Origin: Rattus norvegicus
Lineage: Eukaryota; Chordata; Mammalia; Rodentia; Muridae
Reading direction: 5' to 3'
NCBI RefSeq assembly: GCF_036323735.1
Contig: NC_086027.1
Coordinates: 87,986,662-88,050,661, forward strand
DNA length: 64,000 nt
The notes beneath the pieces were generated by a model. The model was not told where the DNA came from and searched no databases. It saw only the letters and a program-made list of their open reading frames with translations. This document shows positions 23,401 to 33,646 of this stretch, piece by piece. How positions within the stretch are numbered: the first letter of the stretch is position 1; the number at the start of each line of letters is the position of its first letter. A program made the translations under genes and the position numbers.

Positions 23401-24277
23401 AAACTAGGGAAGCATCTGGAACACATGGGCACTAGAAAAAATTTCCTGAACAAAACACCAATGGCTTATGCTCTAAGATCAAGAATCGACAAATGGGATC
23501 TCATAAAACTGCAAAGCTTTTGTAAGGCAAAGGACAGGGTCGTTAGGACAAAACGGCAACTAACAGATTGGGAAAAGATCTTTACCAATCCTACAACAGA
23601 TAGAGGCCTTATATCCAAAATATACAAAGAACTCAAGAAGTTAGACCGCAGGGAGACAAATAAAATGGGGTTCAGAGCTAAACAAAGAATTCACAGCTGA
23701 GGAATGCCGAATGGCTGAGAAACACCTAAAGAAATGTTCAACATCGTTAGTCATAAGGGAAATGCAAATCAAAACAACCCTGAGATTTCACCTCACACCA
23801 GTGAGAATGGCTAAGATCAAAAACTCAGGTGACAGCAGATGCTGGCGAGGATGCGGAGAAAGAGGAACACTCCTCCATTGTTGGTGGGATTGCAGACTGG
23901 TACAACCATTCTGGAAATCAGTCTGGAGGTTCCTCAGAAAATTGGACATTGAACTGCCTGAGGATCCAGCTATACCTCTCTTGGGCATATACCCAAAAGA
24001 TGCCCCAACATATAAAAAAGACACGTGCTCCACTATGTTCATCGCAGCCTTATTTATAATAGCCAGAAGCTGGAAAGAACCCAGATGCCCTTCAACAGAG
24101 GAATGGATACAGAAAATGTGGTACATCTACACAATGGAATATTACTCAGTTATCAAAAACAATGACTTTATGAAATTCGTAGGCAAATGGTTGGAACTGG
24201 AAAATATCATCCTGAGTGAGCTAACCCAATCACAGAAAGACATACATGGTATGCACTCATTGATAAGTGGCTATTAG
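20406..24277 (+). pseudogene. LINE-1 ORF2 (endonuclease-reverse transcriptase), frameshifted
   Basis: ORF2p is the endonuclease/reverse transcriptase for target-primed reverse transcription. The endonuclease domain opens with LISLNINGLNSP and CCLQETH. A 1-bp insertion at about 20669-20674 shifts the frame, and a TAA at 20734-20736 interrupts the correct frame. From 20737 the frame is open for 987 codons to TGA 23698. That stretch includes VGDFN and SDHH of the endonuclease and all RT motifs (SGTRQGCPLSPYLF; the FADD catalytic box at 22561-22572). An 11-bp deletion near 23660-23665 shifts the frame again. The correct frame resumes (23711 onward) through the cysteine-rich C-X3-C-X7-H-X4-C region to TAG 24275-24277. 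Not functional as a whole. Confidence 0.95.
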
Positions 24278-25003
24278 CCCAAATGCTTGAATTACCCTAG
24301 ATGCCTAGAACAAATGAAACTCAAGACGGATGATCAAAATGTGAATGCTTCACTCCTTCTTTAAATGAGGAAAAAGAATACCCTTGGCTGGGAAGGGAGA
24401 GGCAAAGATTAAAACAGAGACTGAAGGAACACCCATTCAGAGCCTGCCCCACATGTGGCCCATACATATACAGCCACCCAATTAGACAAGATGGATGAAG
24501 CAAAGAAGTGCAGACCGACAGGAGCCGGATGTAGATTGCTCCTGAAAGACACAGCCAGAATACAGCAAATACAGAGGCGAATGCCAGCAGCAAACCACTG
24601 AACTGAGAATGGGACCCCCGTTGAAGGAATTAGAGAAAGAACTGGAAGAGCTTGAAGGGGCTAGAGACCCCATATGTACAACAATGCCAAGCAACCAGAG
24701 CTTCCAGGGACTAAGCCACTACCTAAAGAATATACATGGACTGACCCTGGACTCTGACCCCATAGGTAGCAATGAATATCCTAGTAAGATCACCAGTGGA
24801 AGGGGAGGCCCTGGGTTCTGCTAAGACTGAACCCCCAGTGAACTAGACTGTTGGGGGGAGGGCGGCAATGGGGGGAGGGTTGGGAGGGGAACACCCATAA
24901 GGAAGGGGAGGGTGGGATGTTTGCCCGGAACCCGGGAAAGGGCATAACACTCGAAATGTATATAAGAAATACTCAAGTTAATAAAAAAAATAGGAAAAAA
25001 AAA
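24278..25003 (+). other. LINE-1 3' UTR
   Basis: Non-coding 3' UTR with the G-rich polypurine tract and a terminal block CTCAAGTTAATAAAAAAAAT that contains the element's own polyadenylation signal and a first A-rich run (to about 25003). Confidence 0.9.
24851..24918 (+). other. G-rich polypurine tract, G-quadruplex-prone
   Basis: Runs GGGGGGAGGG, GGGGGGAGGG, TTGGGAGGGG and GGGGAGGGTGGG are closely spaced. A G-rich 3' UTR tract able to form G-quadruplexes is a conserved property of rodent LINE-1. Confidence 0.85.
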
Positions 25004-25045
25004 GGAAGCACAAGATGCTCGTGTAACCCAATAAACAGATAAGGC
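25004..25045 (+). other. Probable 3' transduction (42 nt)
   Basis: Between the LINE-1's own A-rich end and the final poly(A) lie 42 nt not expected in the LINE-1 3' end. They contain AATAAA (25030-25035) ten bases before the terminal poly(A) run. The target duplication follows the second poly(A), not the first, so this segment travelled with the element. Confidence 0.75.
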
Positions 25046-25061
25046 AAAAAAAAAAGATTTT

Positions 25062-25062
<1 letters not shown>

Positions 25063-25108
<46 letters not shown>
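25063..25108. repeat. (CA)n microsatellite
   Basis: About 23 CA units directly after the right LINE-1 target duplication. Confidence 0.95.
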
Positions 25109-25110
<2 letters not shown>

Positions 25111-25204
25111 ACATAGCAAATTTTAAAAATAAGATTCCATAAATGGTCATATAGAACTGATTAAATTCCTTGTACTAGGCACCTTGGTTGGATAAATTAC
25201 ATGT

Positions 25205-25465
25205 ATTTCTATATAATGGAATATCAAATAACCACTAAAATTCACAGTGGAGAACAATATTAAATGACATAGAGAACAGATCTCAATTTTATAGAAAAAT
25301 GTATGCTGCATTCAATGAAAACCTAAATAAACATCTATCAACAAACACAGTAATTTTCTCCAGGTGGTAGGATTATACATGATTTTAATTTCATTTTGCT
25401 TCCATTCTCAGTACTTTCAGACCATTTTAATGAATATGCATTACTTACATATTTTTAGAAAAACA
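25205..25465 (+). mobile_element. Ancient LINE-1 (L1M-like) 3' UTR
   Basis: Shows ATAATGGAATATCAAATAAC, then TATTAAATGACATAGAGAAC, CTCAATTTTATAGAAAAATG, TTTTCTCCAGGTGGTAGG and ATGAATATGCATTACTTACA in the order of old mammalian LINE-1 3' ends. It may be the continuation of the remnant at 18115-18378, separated by later insertions. Confidence 0.65.
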
Positions 25466-25723
25466 GGAAATCATGATAAATGAAAGAGGTCTTGTCTTAG
25501 CAGGAGCTCCTTTTTCCTGGTGGTCCTGGATGAAGTAAGCTTCATCTTCAGTATTGACTCAGAAGCCTCTTCGCATTGGTCCTGATAGACCATGGACAGC
25601 AGATGAAGGAAGCACTCTGAATAGAGAGTAACTTTCTGTCTCTCCTTTATTATGAATGCTAAATAAAAAACCCAAACAAACAAAAAACAATTATTAGATG
25701 CACTGAATTGAGTCTTGGAACAC

Positions 25724-25770
25724 TGTATTAGTCAGGGGTCTCTAGAGTAACAGAAATGATAGAATGAATC

Positions 25771-25803
<33 letters not shown>

Positions 25804-26279
25804 GTACCTATCTATCTATTTATGTATCTTTCTATTTATCTATATGTGTGTATACACATAAGGATTTATTAGAATGGTTATGAGTTAGTATTCCAGGATG
25901 GCTATCTCCAACTGGAAAATCCAAGAATCCAGGAGTTGTTCAGTTCATGAGGCTGGATGTCTCAGTTGGTCTTCAGAATACACTGGAATCCCAAAAAGTA
26001 GGTTCTAATACCAGTGAAGGGGTGAGCTTGTCAGCCAGTGTAAGGGTAAGCAGGCAAAGAGAAAGAGCTTCCTTCTTCCATGTCTGTACATAGGCTTCCA
26101 GCAGAAAAACTGGCACAGATTAGATCTGGGTTAAAGGTGTGTCTTCCTACCCACAATATCCTGATATGAAGTAGGCTTTCCCACTTTGAGTTAAGCAAAA
26201 ATCCCTCACATGTGTGCCCTCCACTTTGGGGTTTTAATTATATATGTAATAAAATTGATAATGAAAAATAGCCATCACA
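25724..26279 (-). mobile_element. ORR1-type MaLR solo LTR
   Basis: In minus orientation it begins TGTGATGGC and ends with CTCTAGAGACCCCTGACTAA, matching ORR1. Blocks such as GGTTAAAGGTGTGTCTTCC and CAGTTGGTCTTCAGAATAC are recognisable. The flanks AACAC and AATAC may be a 5-bp target duplication with one mismatch. It contains a (TCTA)n array at about 25770-25855. Confidence 0.85.
25770..25855. repeat. (TCTA)n microsatellite within ORR1
   Basis: Nine perfect TCTA units then imperfect ones, at the usual tetranucleotide site near the 3' end of the ORR1 LTR. Confidence 0.9.
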
Positions 26280-26912
26280 AATACCATTTCCAAATAGTTT
26301 TCCAAACACACCAAGAAATGTTAGTGTTGGAAGGCAAAAAATAGAAATTGTACTACCTGAATTACTAATGATAAATGGTGATTATAAGGAATGAGGTAAT
26401 TCCAAACTTCATGGCCTCAGGCATGCTGCAACACACAGAAGCATCATCTGTACATGTCAGAAAGCAGATGCCTTTCTTTTACCATTAGCTTAGATAAGGC
26501 TTTAAACTCCTATAAATGCTGTCTTATTTCTCAGTAGGATAAATAATTCAACACTGTTGTGAAATTAAGTGAAAAATTATATGAATAGTTTAATATACCA
26601 ACCCTTTTCTACCTTTAGTAGCCACTCTGCAAAGTAATGCTTCCACACATTTTTCTGAAAACCCCGTTTTTCAAACTAATTGCATTTAGAATGAACTCTC
26701 GTCAGTACAGTATTAATCCTTCTACTGTCAATGCTTTAGAGAGTCAGTGAAGAAGTTACCCTTTGCAGTTCACGTCGATAATTACACAGGTGTTAGTTGA
26801 CCAGATGTCTGATCTATCTTCATATATTATTATCATTCCATGTAATGATTAATCTTCATGTAAGGTCTCCTTGTCCCTATAATAAAGTTTGAGCATTTTG
26901 GGGAAGGCAATG
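26280..26912. other. No recognisable gene or repeat
   Basis: Unique-looking AT-rich sequence. Confidence 0.5.
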
Positions 26913-27322
26913 AAGAAATGAGGCCCCCCAATGGGAGAGTTAGAAAAAGGACTGAAGGAGTTGAAGGGGTTTTCAACCCCATAGGAAGAACAACAATATC
27001 AATGAATCAGATGCCCCCTCTCCTCCAGAGCTCCTAGGGACTAAATCACTAACCAAAGAGTACACATGGAGGGACCCATTGCTGTAGCTACATATGTAGC
27101 AGAGAATGGCCTCATGGGCATCAATGAGAGAAGAGGCCCTTGGCCCAGTGAAGGCTCAAAGCCCCTGTGTGGGGAGATGGGAGGGAGTGTGTGGGTGAGG
27201 GAACACTCTCATAGAGGCAAGAGGAGAGAGGAAGGGATAGGGGGATTCCAGAGGGGAAATTGGGAAAGGGGATACCATTTGAAATGTAAGTAAAGAAAAT
27301 ATCCAATTTTAAAAAAGAAATG
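26913..27322 (+). mobile_element. 5'-truncated LINE-1 (3' UTR only) with 8-bp target duplication
   Basis: LINE-1 3' UTR from AGGCCCCCCAATGG to a TTTGAAATGTAAGTAAAGAA end and an A tail. AAGAAATG occurs at 26913-26920 and 27315-27322, flanking the insert exactly. About 394 bp long. Confidence 0.85.
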
Positions 27323-28260
27323 TGTCTAATGATGGCAAGACTTTTAAGTTAAAATTCGATTTGGAGCTCACGCACAATTCTATTGTATCCCATCTCATAT
27401 CTTTGATACCTACCTCTCTGCTTAGAAACCCTATTAAAATAACAGAGATACCATTTTTATCTTCAAAGTTTGTGAGCTCAAGAGGAAAGTTCATTACAGA
27501 GAAGACACAAAAAATTATGGAAAAATAGCATTGGAAAAAAAACAATGCAAAACATTTGCTAATTGTGGGCTAAGCATCATTTATCTCAGTTCTGTCTCAC
27601 AGACATGATGATTTTTCTGGGACCATAAGTACGTAAAATAACAAATAATAAAGAATCCCTACAGACTTCTTAAAGCACAGAGACCATAAAGGCTTTACTC
27701 TGTGAAAAATGAAAACATGTCACAAATATTCTATCCCAGTTCCTTAAAAAATGAGTCATATTCAATGAAAGACTCATCAAGAAGATCTCATGCTAAGCAT
27801 AAACTAATGCCTATAACTACTCACTGTAATCAGTGCTGTCAGTTGGTCTATTTTGGAGAATCTGAGGCTTACGTGTTTCTGTGTTGCTATGGTTACCCCA
27901 GAGTCTTCCTTTGGTTGGTTCACAACAAAAATTTTAGAGACCTGGTATTTGATACTCTTACTACACCAACCCCTGCTCTATGATATGAAGCCAATACAAG
28001 TCTATTTTTCTTTCTCTCCACCTTGGTTATTTATAAGCATGTGAGCTCACAACTATTATTGTAGGTAAGTCAGAATTTCAATGATGATAGAGATGGGCCC
28101 AACAAAAATAGACCTGTGAACTCAGAGATACTGATCTTTGAGGTCTTTTCTACTCTCTCTTAGTGATATGATGACCCTATCTCCTTCCACTGGGGCCTTC
28201 TTACTCTTCATCTATCCCAGGCCAGGAATCTATGACATAATTTCTTCTAGGACCTTCTAT
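27323..28260. other. No recognisable gene or repeat
   Basis: An open frame of 93 codons (27702-27983) is present, but it has no recognisable domain or signal, and compositionally it resembles the surroundings. Confidence 0.45.
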
Positions 28261-28760
28261 CTCCATAAATGAGAAAAGGCAAAAATTTCGAACTTGTATC
28301 TAATGATGGGACACACAGAGAGGCAACATTCACCACAGATAATAGATTGGGCATTGCCTGTTGTCATAGCAGACAAGATAGAAAATATATGAAGGTCCAG
28401 CTGTCTGACTTTTTCAGCCCAACCACAGAAGGACAATGGTATGAGTCATTGCAACAACCAATATTTAGACCAGAGCTAGGAAAGGAGTTTATGGTCCTTG
28501 TGTAGCTCTCCTGTTTCAGTTTGCAAGACAATATTTCATAGTATTTCCTTGTAGATGCTCTTGTGCCTGGGATATAAAAGACCTCTCTGGTTTGAAGAGG
28601 GAAGTTCGGCCAAGGACAAGTTGATCCAAAGAAGCTCTAAGTCTTGTTACCTAAAAGGAATGTTGAGACACTTTTTGCATGGGTAATAAAATGCACTTGA
28701 ACTCTCCTGAATTAACTTCAGCACTGATTAATGCCTACTAAGAAGCAAGCTTGGATGAAC
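28261..28760 (+). other. Possible degenerate LTR or old promoter (weak)
   Basis: A TATAAAAG box at 28573-28580 is followed 105 bp later by AATAAA at 28685-28690, the spacing of a U3/R unit in an LTR. LTR ends and family are not recognised. A 78-codon frame (28269-28505) upstream matches nothing I know. Confidence 0.25.
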
Positions 28761-29266
28761 TTTTAGGAGCACAAATCACCACCCCAACCCTACTGCAGTA
28801 CTTTGCAGGGGCCTGGCAAAGTACACATACAAATACAAAACAATAAAACAAGCAACATCCTTGAGTCAAAAATGACCATCTTGACTGGCTTCAGAGGCAA
28901 AACAGAGAGCAAGGAATGCTATAAATGGTTGCTGGATTTACCAAGTAGACTTCTTTGGAACTTTGCTTAGCCTGTCTTTTTCATCTGACCATATGAGTTT
29001 CTCTGTAATTCTTATCAACTGGGTAGCTCCTAAGATTTGGCACATATTTAAATCACTCATTAACTTTTACAATAATCCATTGGTAAGGTGATACTAACTC
29101 AAAGGTAAAAGAAATATTAACTCAACCTGTTATTTTCCTTAATTAAAAACTTAAAACCTGATCATGGATCTTATTCCTTCTAGTTCCCTCTCACTATCAA
29201 TATATTTGTGAATGAGAATGCCTTCTACCCACACCCCCCACATCCCAGTCCTCCATCCCCCTACTC

Positions 29267-29399
29267 CCTATATTTGAGTGCTTAGTCATCAAGGAGTGAC
29301 ACTATTTGAGAAGGATTAGAAGGATTAGAGGTGTGGCCTTGTTGGAGGAGGCGTGCCACTTGGGGTGGACTTTGAGTTTTCAAAAGCCCATACCAGGCC

Positions 29400-29471
<72 letters not shown>

Positions 29472-29621
29472 GATTATATCTGGACGTAGCTCTCAGCTAA
29501 TGCTCCATCACCATGTTGATAATAGTGAACTAAGCCACAAGCCCTGAATTAAATACTTTCTTTTATAAGAGTTGCTTTGGTCACAGTGTCTCTTCACAGC
29601 AGTAGAACAGAGACTAAGATA
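29267..29621 (+). mobile_element. MaLR-type LTR, 5'-truncated, with (CT)n expansion
   Basis: Has TTGAGTGCTTAGTCATCAAG, GGTGTGGCCTTGTTGGAGG, then the CT array, GTAGCTCTCAGCTAATGCTC, GAATTAAATACTTTCTTTTA and a TAAGATA end. Same family as 41226-41609. Confidence 0.75.
29403..29471. repeat. (CT)n microsatellite within LTR
   Basis: About 69 bp of CT repeats with one TT interruption, at the site where the LTR family carries a short CT tract. Confidence 0.95.
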
Positions 29622-29659
29622 AATATTATCCTTGTTGGTTTGTGTTTATCACCTACATA

Positions 29660-30118
29660 CAACATAGGATAAACTGCAAAGAGGAAACCTCAGTTGAAGA
29701 ATTACCTAGATTAGATTGCCTTAGGCCATGCCTATGAGAAACTGTCTTAAAGAGTGATTGATAAGTGAGGGCCCAGCCCACTTTGGGTGGCACAATACCT
29801 AGGACTTGAGCTGTATAAGAATGGGTGGCTGGGTTGGGGAAAAGGGGTAATATTTGAAATGTAATTTAAAAAATCCAATAAAAAATAAATGAATCATTAA
29901 AAACAACAACAACAAAAGAATGCTAGTTAATCATAAGCCAGAGAGTAATCCAATAAGCAGGATTCTTCCATGGTTCCAGATCCAGGTTTCTAGTTTCCTG
30001 AGTCTAGTTCCCTTGATGGATTATTACTTGTAATTGTAAACTGAAATAAACTACTCATATTACTACTCATATTACTTTGATTGTGGTGTTCACCATAGCA
30101 ACAAAAAGCAAAGTAAGA
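29660..30118 (+). repeat. LTR-like rodent repeat, second copy, interrupted by a LINE-1 tail
   Basis: Same family as 4690-5042: CCTCAGTTGAAGAATTACCT, GGGCCCAGCCCA, AGCTGTATAAGAATG, then after the insertion CCAATAAGCAGGATTCTTCC and a CATAGCAACAAAAAGCAAA end. The split falls in the middle of the conserved CTGTATAAGAA block. Confidence 0.65.
29817..29922 (+). mobile_element. Very short LINE-1 3' end with 7-bp target duplication
   Basis: Only about 92 bp of LINE-1 3' end (29824-29915): GGGAAAAGGGGTAATATTTG, AAATGTAATTTAAAAAATCC and an A-rich tail with CAACAACAAC. AAGAATG flanks it at 29817-29823 and 29916-29922. Removing it restores the host repeat exactly. Confidence 0.8.
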
Positions 30119-31489
30119 TAAACATAACAATTGCTAACTCTAAGATCAAGGATGCAAGCTCGCAAAAAGTAATCACTTTATATCTGTGTCAAGATGTTCC
30201 TGACATTAAGCAGAATCTTAGAGAGATTTGATAGTCCCTTCAAGGTCTTTTTTCCAGGCATTTCTTCTACCACTGTCCTATCTTTTTTCTTATTACATTC
30301 AATAACACTCATTGAGGTATTTTCTATTACACTTTTGTTACTCTTTCCTTAAAAAGTTTCTCAAATTTTAATGTTTAAAAGAATTGCTTATGGAATTTGT
30401 TAACAGTGTACATTTTCCAAGCTCTATTCCTGAAGATTCTGGATGGGAGGAAGAGGGTGGCTAGCCAAGAGTGTGTGTTGAAAACAAAAGGTGGACATAC
30501 ATTGGATCACCTCTGAGCAACTCTGCTCTAGATAAGTGATCCATGCATAGGAAAGCAAGTATCTAGTATATAGTTATTTCAAGTTTGTTTTCTTGAACAT
30601 CTGCCAGACCCTGTGATTCAACTTTTTGGAGATGATTTCAACACATGACACCTTTCCAGAGATGCAAGGATCAAACTTTAGTCATAGACAGGATGCCTTC
30701 TCAGTGCTTGCTACAAGTTTGATAATGTTACAGTCTCCTTTGTTAAAAAAAGTGATGGAAATAACAAATTGTTGCAGTTAGAGATGACTCTCAGCTTTGT
30801 CATACCAAGAACTATAAGTTCTCATTTCAATGAATGGAATTTTCAGAACTTTCAAGTATGTTTCCTGTGAGTAATTATCACCCTGTGCCCCATGATGCCA
30901 ACTTACTTTAAATATGTTGGCAATTAATAACCAGAGAGGAATCTGCCTGCGTGTCTTTCGCAAAAGAACTGGTGGCATTGTAATTTGGTTTCATCATTGC
31001 CAAGAATATCTGTTGGTGTTAGGGAAGGAGGATGTTAAGAACTGCCAAAATGTCCTAACCTTTGAGAAATTACCCAGAGGAGGCCAAAGTGGGGTAAAGG
31101 AGATAATGTCATGTTTTATTTCTGATTAGAACAAAAAACTCTTTCCCAAGGAGGATACATGCTGAGTCTACATGGTAACTATAGACCTGTCACTCATCTG
31201 AGTCTCCATAGCAACCACCAGCATGTTACTCAGCTTTTACTATAGACTAAAGACAGAGCAGCCCCCTCTGCTTCTATGTCTTTGAAGACCTGTGAATTGT
31301 CTTGTGTACATGGGTGCTAAGCCAAATTTGGAAAATTAAAAGTCATTGAAATGTCCTTGAATCTATACAAATACAAAAAAGGTCAATAAGAAATGTTGAG
31401 GAAGACAGGAAAGAAATTAGATTTAGAAGATAGAAGTTTTAGTTTAGGAACCAACTTCCTAGACTGACTAGGATTTAAACTGACATTCT
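30119..31489. other. No recognisable gene or repeat
   Basis: Unique-looking sequence with short frames only. Confidence 0.5.
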
Positions 31490-31650
31490 GTTCTGTTAAG
31501 AATATTGGCTATGAGTCAGACTCCTAAGGACTTAATATGTCCTCTGTTACCTCTGACTGATAAACTTGAGTAAATTGTTTCCTCTAAGCCCCATGTCCTT
31601 ATTTGAAAATGGAAATAACAACAATACATATTGTACTGGAGAAGAAAATG
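31490..31650 (+). repeat. MIR SINE
   Basis: Shows GGCTATGAGTCAGACTCCTA, then ACTTGAGTAAATTGTTTCCT, CTAAGCCCCATGTCC and GAAAATGGAAATAACAAC, following the ancient MIR core order. Confidence 0.7.
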
Positions 31651-33124
31651 TCACCAAATGTGGGAACAGAGATTCCATGAACAAAATGGTTGAACAAACA
31701 AATGCTTCCCCAATTACAAGGACATTAAAACAGCTGTGGCTACATAAACATGACTCACTTTTGAGGATGAAACTTCTTCCTACTACTGCTTCCCCTTCAG
31801 TTTAAAAAAAAAGAATCATGATTGTTAGTTCAATGTCATCATTTCCTTCAAAAGAGACTGTGCCTCTCTATGTATTAAGGAGATGAGACAAGGAGTCAGG
31901 GTCAATGAATTAGTGGAGAGAAGTTAACAATGAAGTTACTGCAGAAAATAGAGAGTCGGTCTGTGAGTGTAAGATACAGTGGGAAATTAAAATTATGGGT
32001 AAGGATGTATTTTGCCTTTTCTGTATGGTTTACGTGAGATGTTGGTGAAAGATTTCAGGTATTTTAAAATTCTATTTGGTGTTTTGGCCAATTGTTCTCT
32101 GCCATAATACAGTTCTTCAACTATAGCTATGCAGTATTAATAGCAGGAGTTTTACACCTTGTGATAGAAAGACTTAAATCCTGAGAAACAGCTAAATCTA
32201 CCTTGAAAGCCTTTTTGTGTCCTAAATCCCACCTTTAGATGAAGCACAATGTATAGAGATAAATCTTTCTACCTTCTGAAGTTACAAGATGTTTCCAAGT
32301 ATATCAAAAACCCAGAGTCAGAGGCTATAGGAAGGCTATAGGAAGGAATAGGAAGGCTATTTCTTCTCTTTGGGCAGGGGCAATCTGCTCCAAGCTGGAG
32401 TCTATCTCTTCACAGGTACCACTGGGTCAAATTAAAGCCAGATTTTGTTGGTTAACAACTTCTGACCAGCATTTCTGGTCACTATGGGGTGGCTAAAACT
32501 GACACACAAAAAATGGGCAAGAGACTTAATATTCTTCTTATATTAGGAATTTTATCAACAGGGATCTTAGTGAGATCCAGGGCCAGGATGGTGACATTGA
32601 TAGAGATGCTTAGTGGCACAAAATCAAACTGCTATCTGTCTCCCCCTACTGTTAGAGAGAATGCCTTCCGCAAAATGTACTAGTTCTAGATGCTGAGATC
32701 AAATGTACCATCTCAACTCAATGGGTTAAAATCAGACATCTAGTAAAGTACTGCCCAGTACTTTGTGAATGTGTCAGGTTGATAGAATGACAACTTTCCC
32801 AAATAGCTAATTGCTCAAAGTCCCCAGAGGAAAGATGTGTTATAGAACCAATGTCAAACCAGGTAGGAAATCTACAGATGGGAGAGGGAGTCTAGCCAGA
32901 GTGGAGATGTTTTCTATCTTTATTAGGTACGTGATAGGCTTGCTGGACTATTTTTTCCTGTGACAATACATTTTATCTGCCAAATCATAAACTAAAATTT
33001 AAATTGGGAATAATATCTATATTTAATTAAAATGACAAGGTGACAAAGTATTCAAGATACAAAGGAAAATAAACAAGTTTATGGAAAAAGATCCAAGAGT
33101 ACAATGTCATTCTAGTTTTAAAAA

Positions 33125-33126
<2 letters not shown>
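31651..33126. other. No recognisable gene or repeat
   Basis: A 64-codon frame (32489-32683) has a hydrophobic stretch LNILLILGILSTGILV, but no family match is evident. Confidence 0.45.
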
Positions 33127-33162
<36 letters not shown>

Positions 33163-33164
33163 AT
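33127..33164. repeat. (AAAT)n microsatellite
   Basis: About nine AAAT units. Confidence 0.95.
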
Positions 33165-33227
33165 GGATCAACATTTAAAATTATTGAGAATAAGTAAAAA
33201 TTTATTAGAGATAGTAAAAAAGACTGA

Positions 33228-33392
33228 ACTTTTTTAATTGCATTTTTTATTTACATTTTAAATGTTATCCCATTTTTCCCCTCCAGAAACCTCGGTATCC
33301 TCCTTACCCAACCCCTGCTTCTATAAATGTGCTCACCCACCCACCCACTCCCTCCCATGTCTCTGCCCAGACATTCCCCTACCCTGGGGCAT
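33228..33392 (-). mobile_element. LINE-1 3' UTR end (part of chimera)
   Basis: In complement it reads poly(A), TTTACATTTTAAATGTTATC, then the polypurine region, then CATTCCCCTACCCTGGGGCA, as in rodent LINE-1 3' UTRs. The 5' side is truncated at the joint with 7SK. Confidence 0.85.
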
Positions 33393-33631
33393 CTGGCTGT
33401 GACATCTGTCACCCCATTGATCCCAGGGTTTATTCGGCTGATCTGGCTGGCTAGGCGGGATGTCCCCTTCCTCCCTCACTGCTCCATGAGCGTCTCTCCC
33501 AAAGCTGCACTCTCAGTCAAAGAGGATGAAGAGGACGACCTTCCCAGAATAAAGGAAGATCGGTCTTCAGTTGAGGTTATACAAGTAGCTGCACTCCCCT
33601 GCTGGAACCTCCAAACAAAATCTCTAGGTCC
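33389..33631 (+). pseudogene. 7SK small nuclear RNA pseudogene (5' three-quarters)
   Basis: 7SK RNA holds P-TEFb (with HEXIM) inactive in the nucleus. This copy follows 7SK from about nt 9 to about nt 247: ATCTGGCTGTGACATCTGTC, CACCCCATTGATCCCAGGG, CGGCTGATCTGGCTGGCTAG, TGTCCCCTTCCTCCCTCAC, AGTAGCTGCACTCCCCTGCT, GAACCTCCAAACAAAATCTC. Many changes are CpG decay. There is a 9-bp insertion in the GAAGAGGACGACC area. The 3' third, with its hairpin and oligo(U) end, is missing, and no 7SK external promoter precedes it because LINE-1 sequence adjoins. It is not a functional gene. Confidence 0.93.
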
Positions 33632-33646
33632 AAATACTTAACTGTT

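Larger units (their letters stand above)
18792..25064 (+). mobile_element. Young near-full-length LINE-1 with 12-bp target duplications
   Basis: The insert (18804-25052, 6249 bp) holds a 5' UTR, ORF1, ORF2, a 3' UTR with a G-rich polypurine tract, an internal A-rich end, a 42-nt extra segment and a final poly(A). The identical 12-mer AAAGATTTTAGC flanks it at 18792-18803 and 25053-25064. The cut site on the minus strand (TCTTT/AAGTT) fits the LINE-1 endonuclease preference. The right target copy runs straight into a (CA)n array, so it landed at the edge of a microsatellite. Sequence type is that of rat LINE-1. Nonsense and frameshift lesions make it non-autonomous. Confidence 0.95.
33218..33646. 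mobile_element. LINE-1 / 7SK RNA chimeric retro-insertion
   Basis: A minus-strand LINE-1 3' end starts at a poly(T) near 33230 and runs to about 33392. It joins directly to a plus-strand 7SK RNA copy (about 33389-33631). The joint falls in sequence shared by both parents (GGGC-ATC). Possible target-site copies flank the whole unit: AAAAGACTGAACTTTT (33218-33233) and CAAATACTTAACTGTT (33631-33646), 12 of 16 positions equal. I infer one insertion event. Confidence 0.7.

Noticed and set aside
25763..25855. CRISPR-like regular repeats
   Set aside because: Regular repeats in the window are microsatellites without unique spacers, and the DNA is mammalian.
32489..32683. Small hydrophobic protein frame
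   Set aside because: One hydrophobic stretch only; no family, no start context or conservation evidence.
33389..33631. Functional 7SK gene
   Set aside because: The 3' third is missing, CpGs are decayed, and LINE-1 sequence replaces the promoter.
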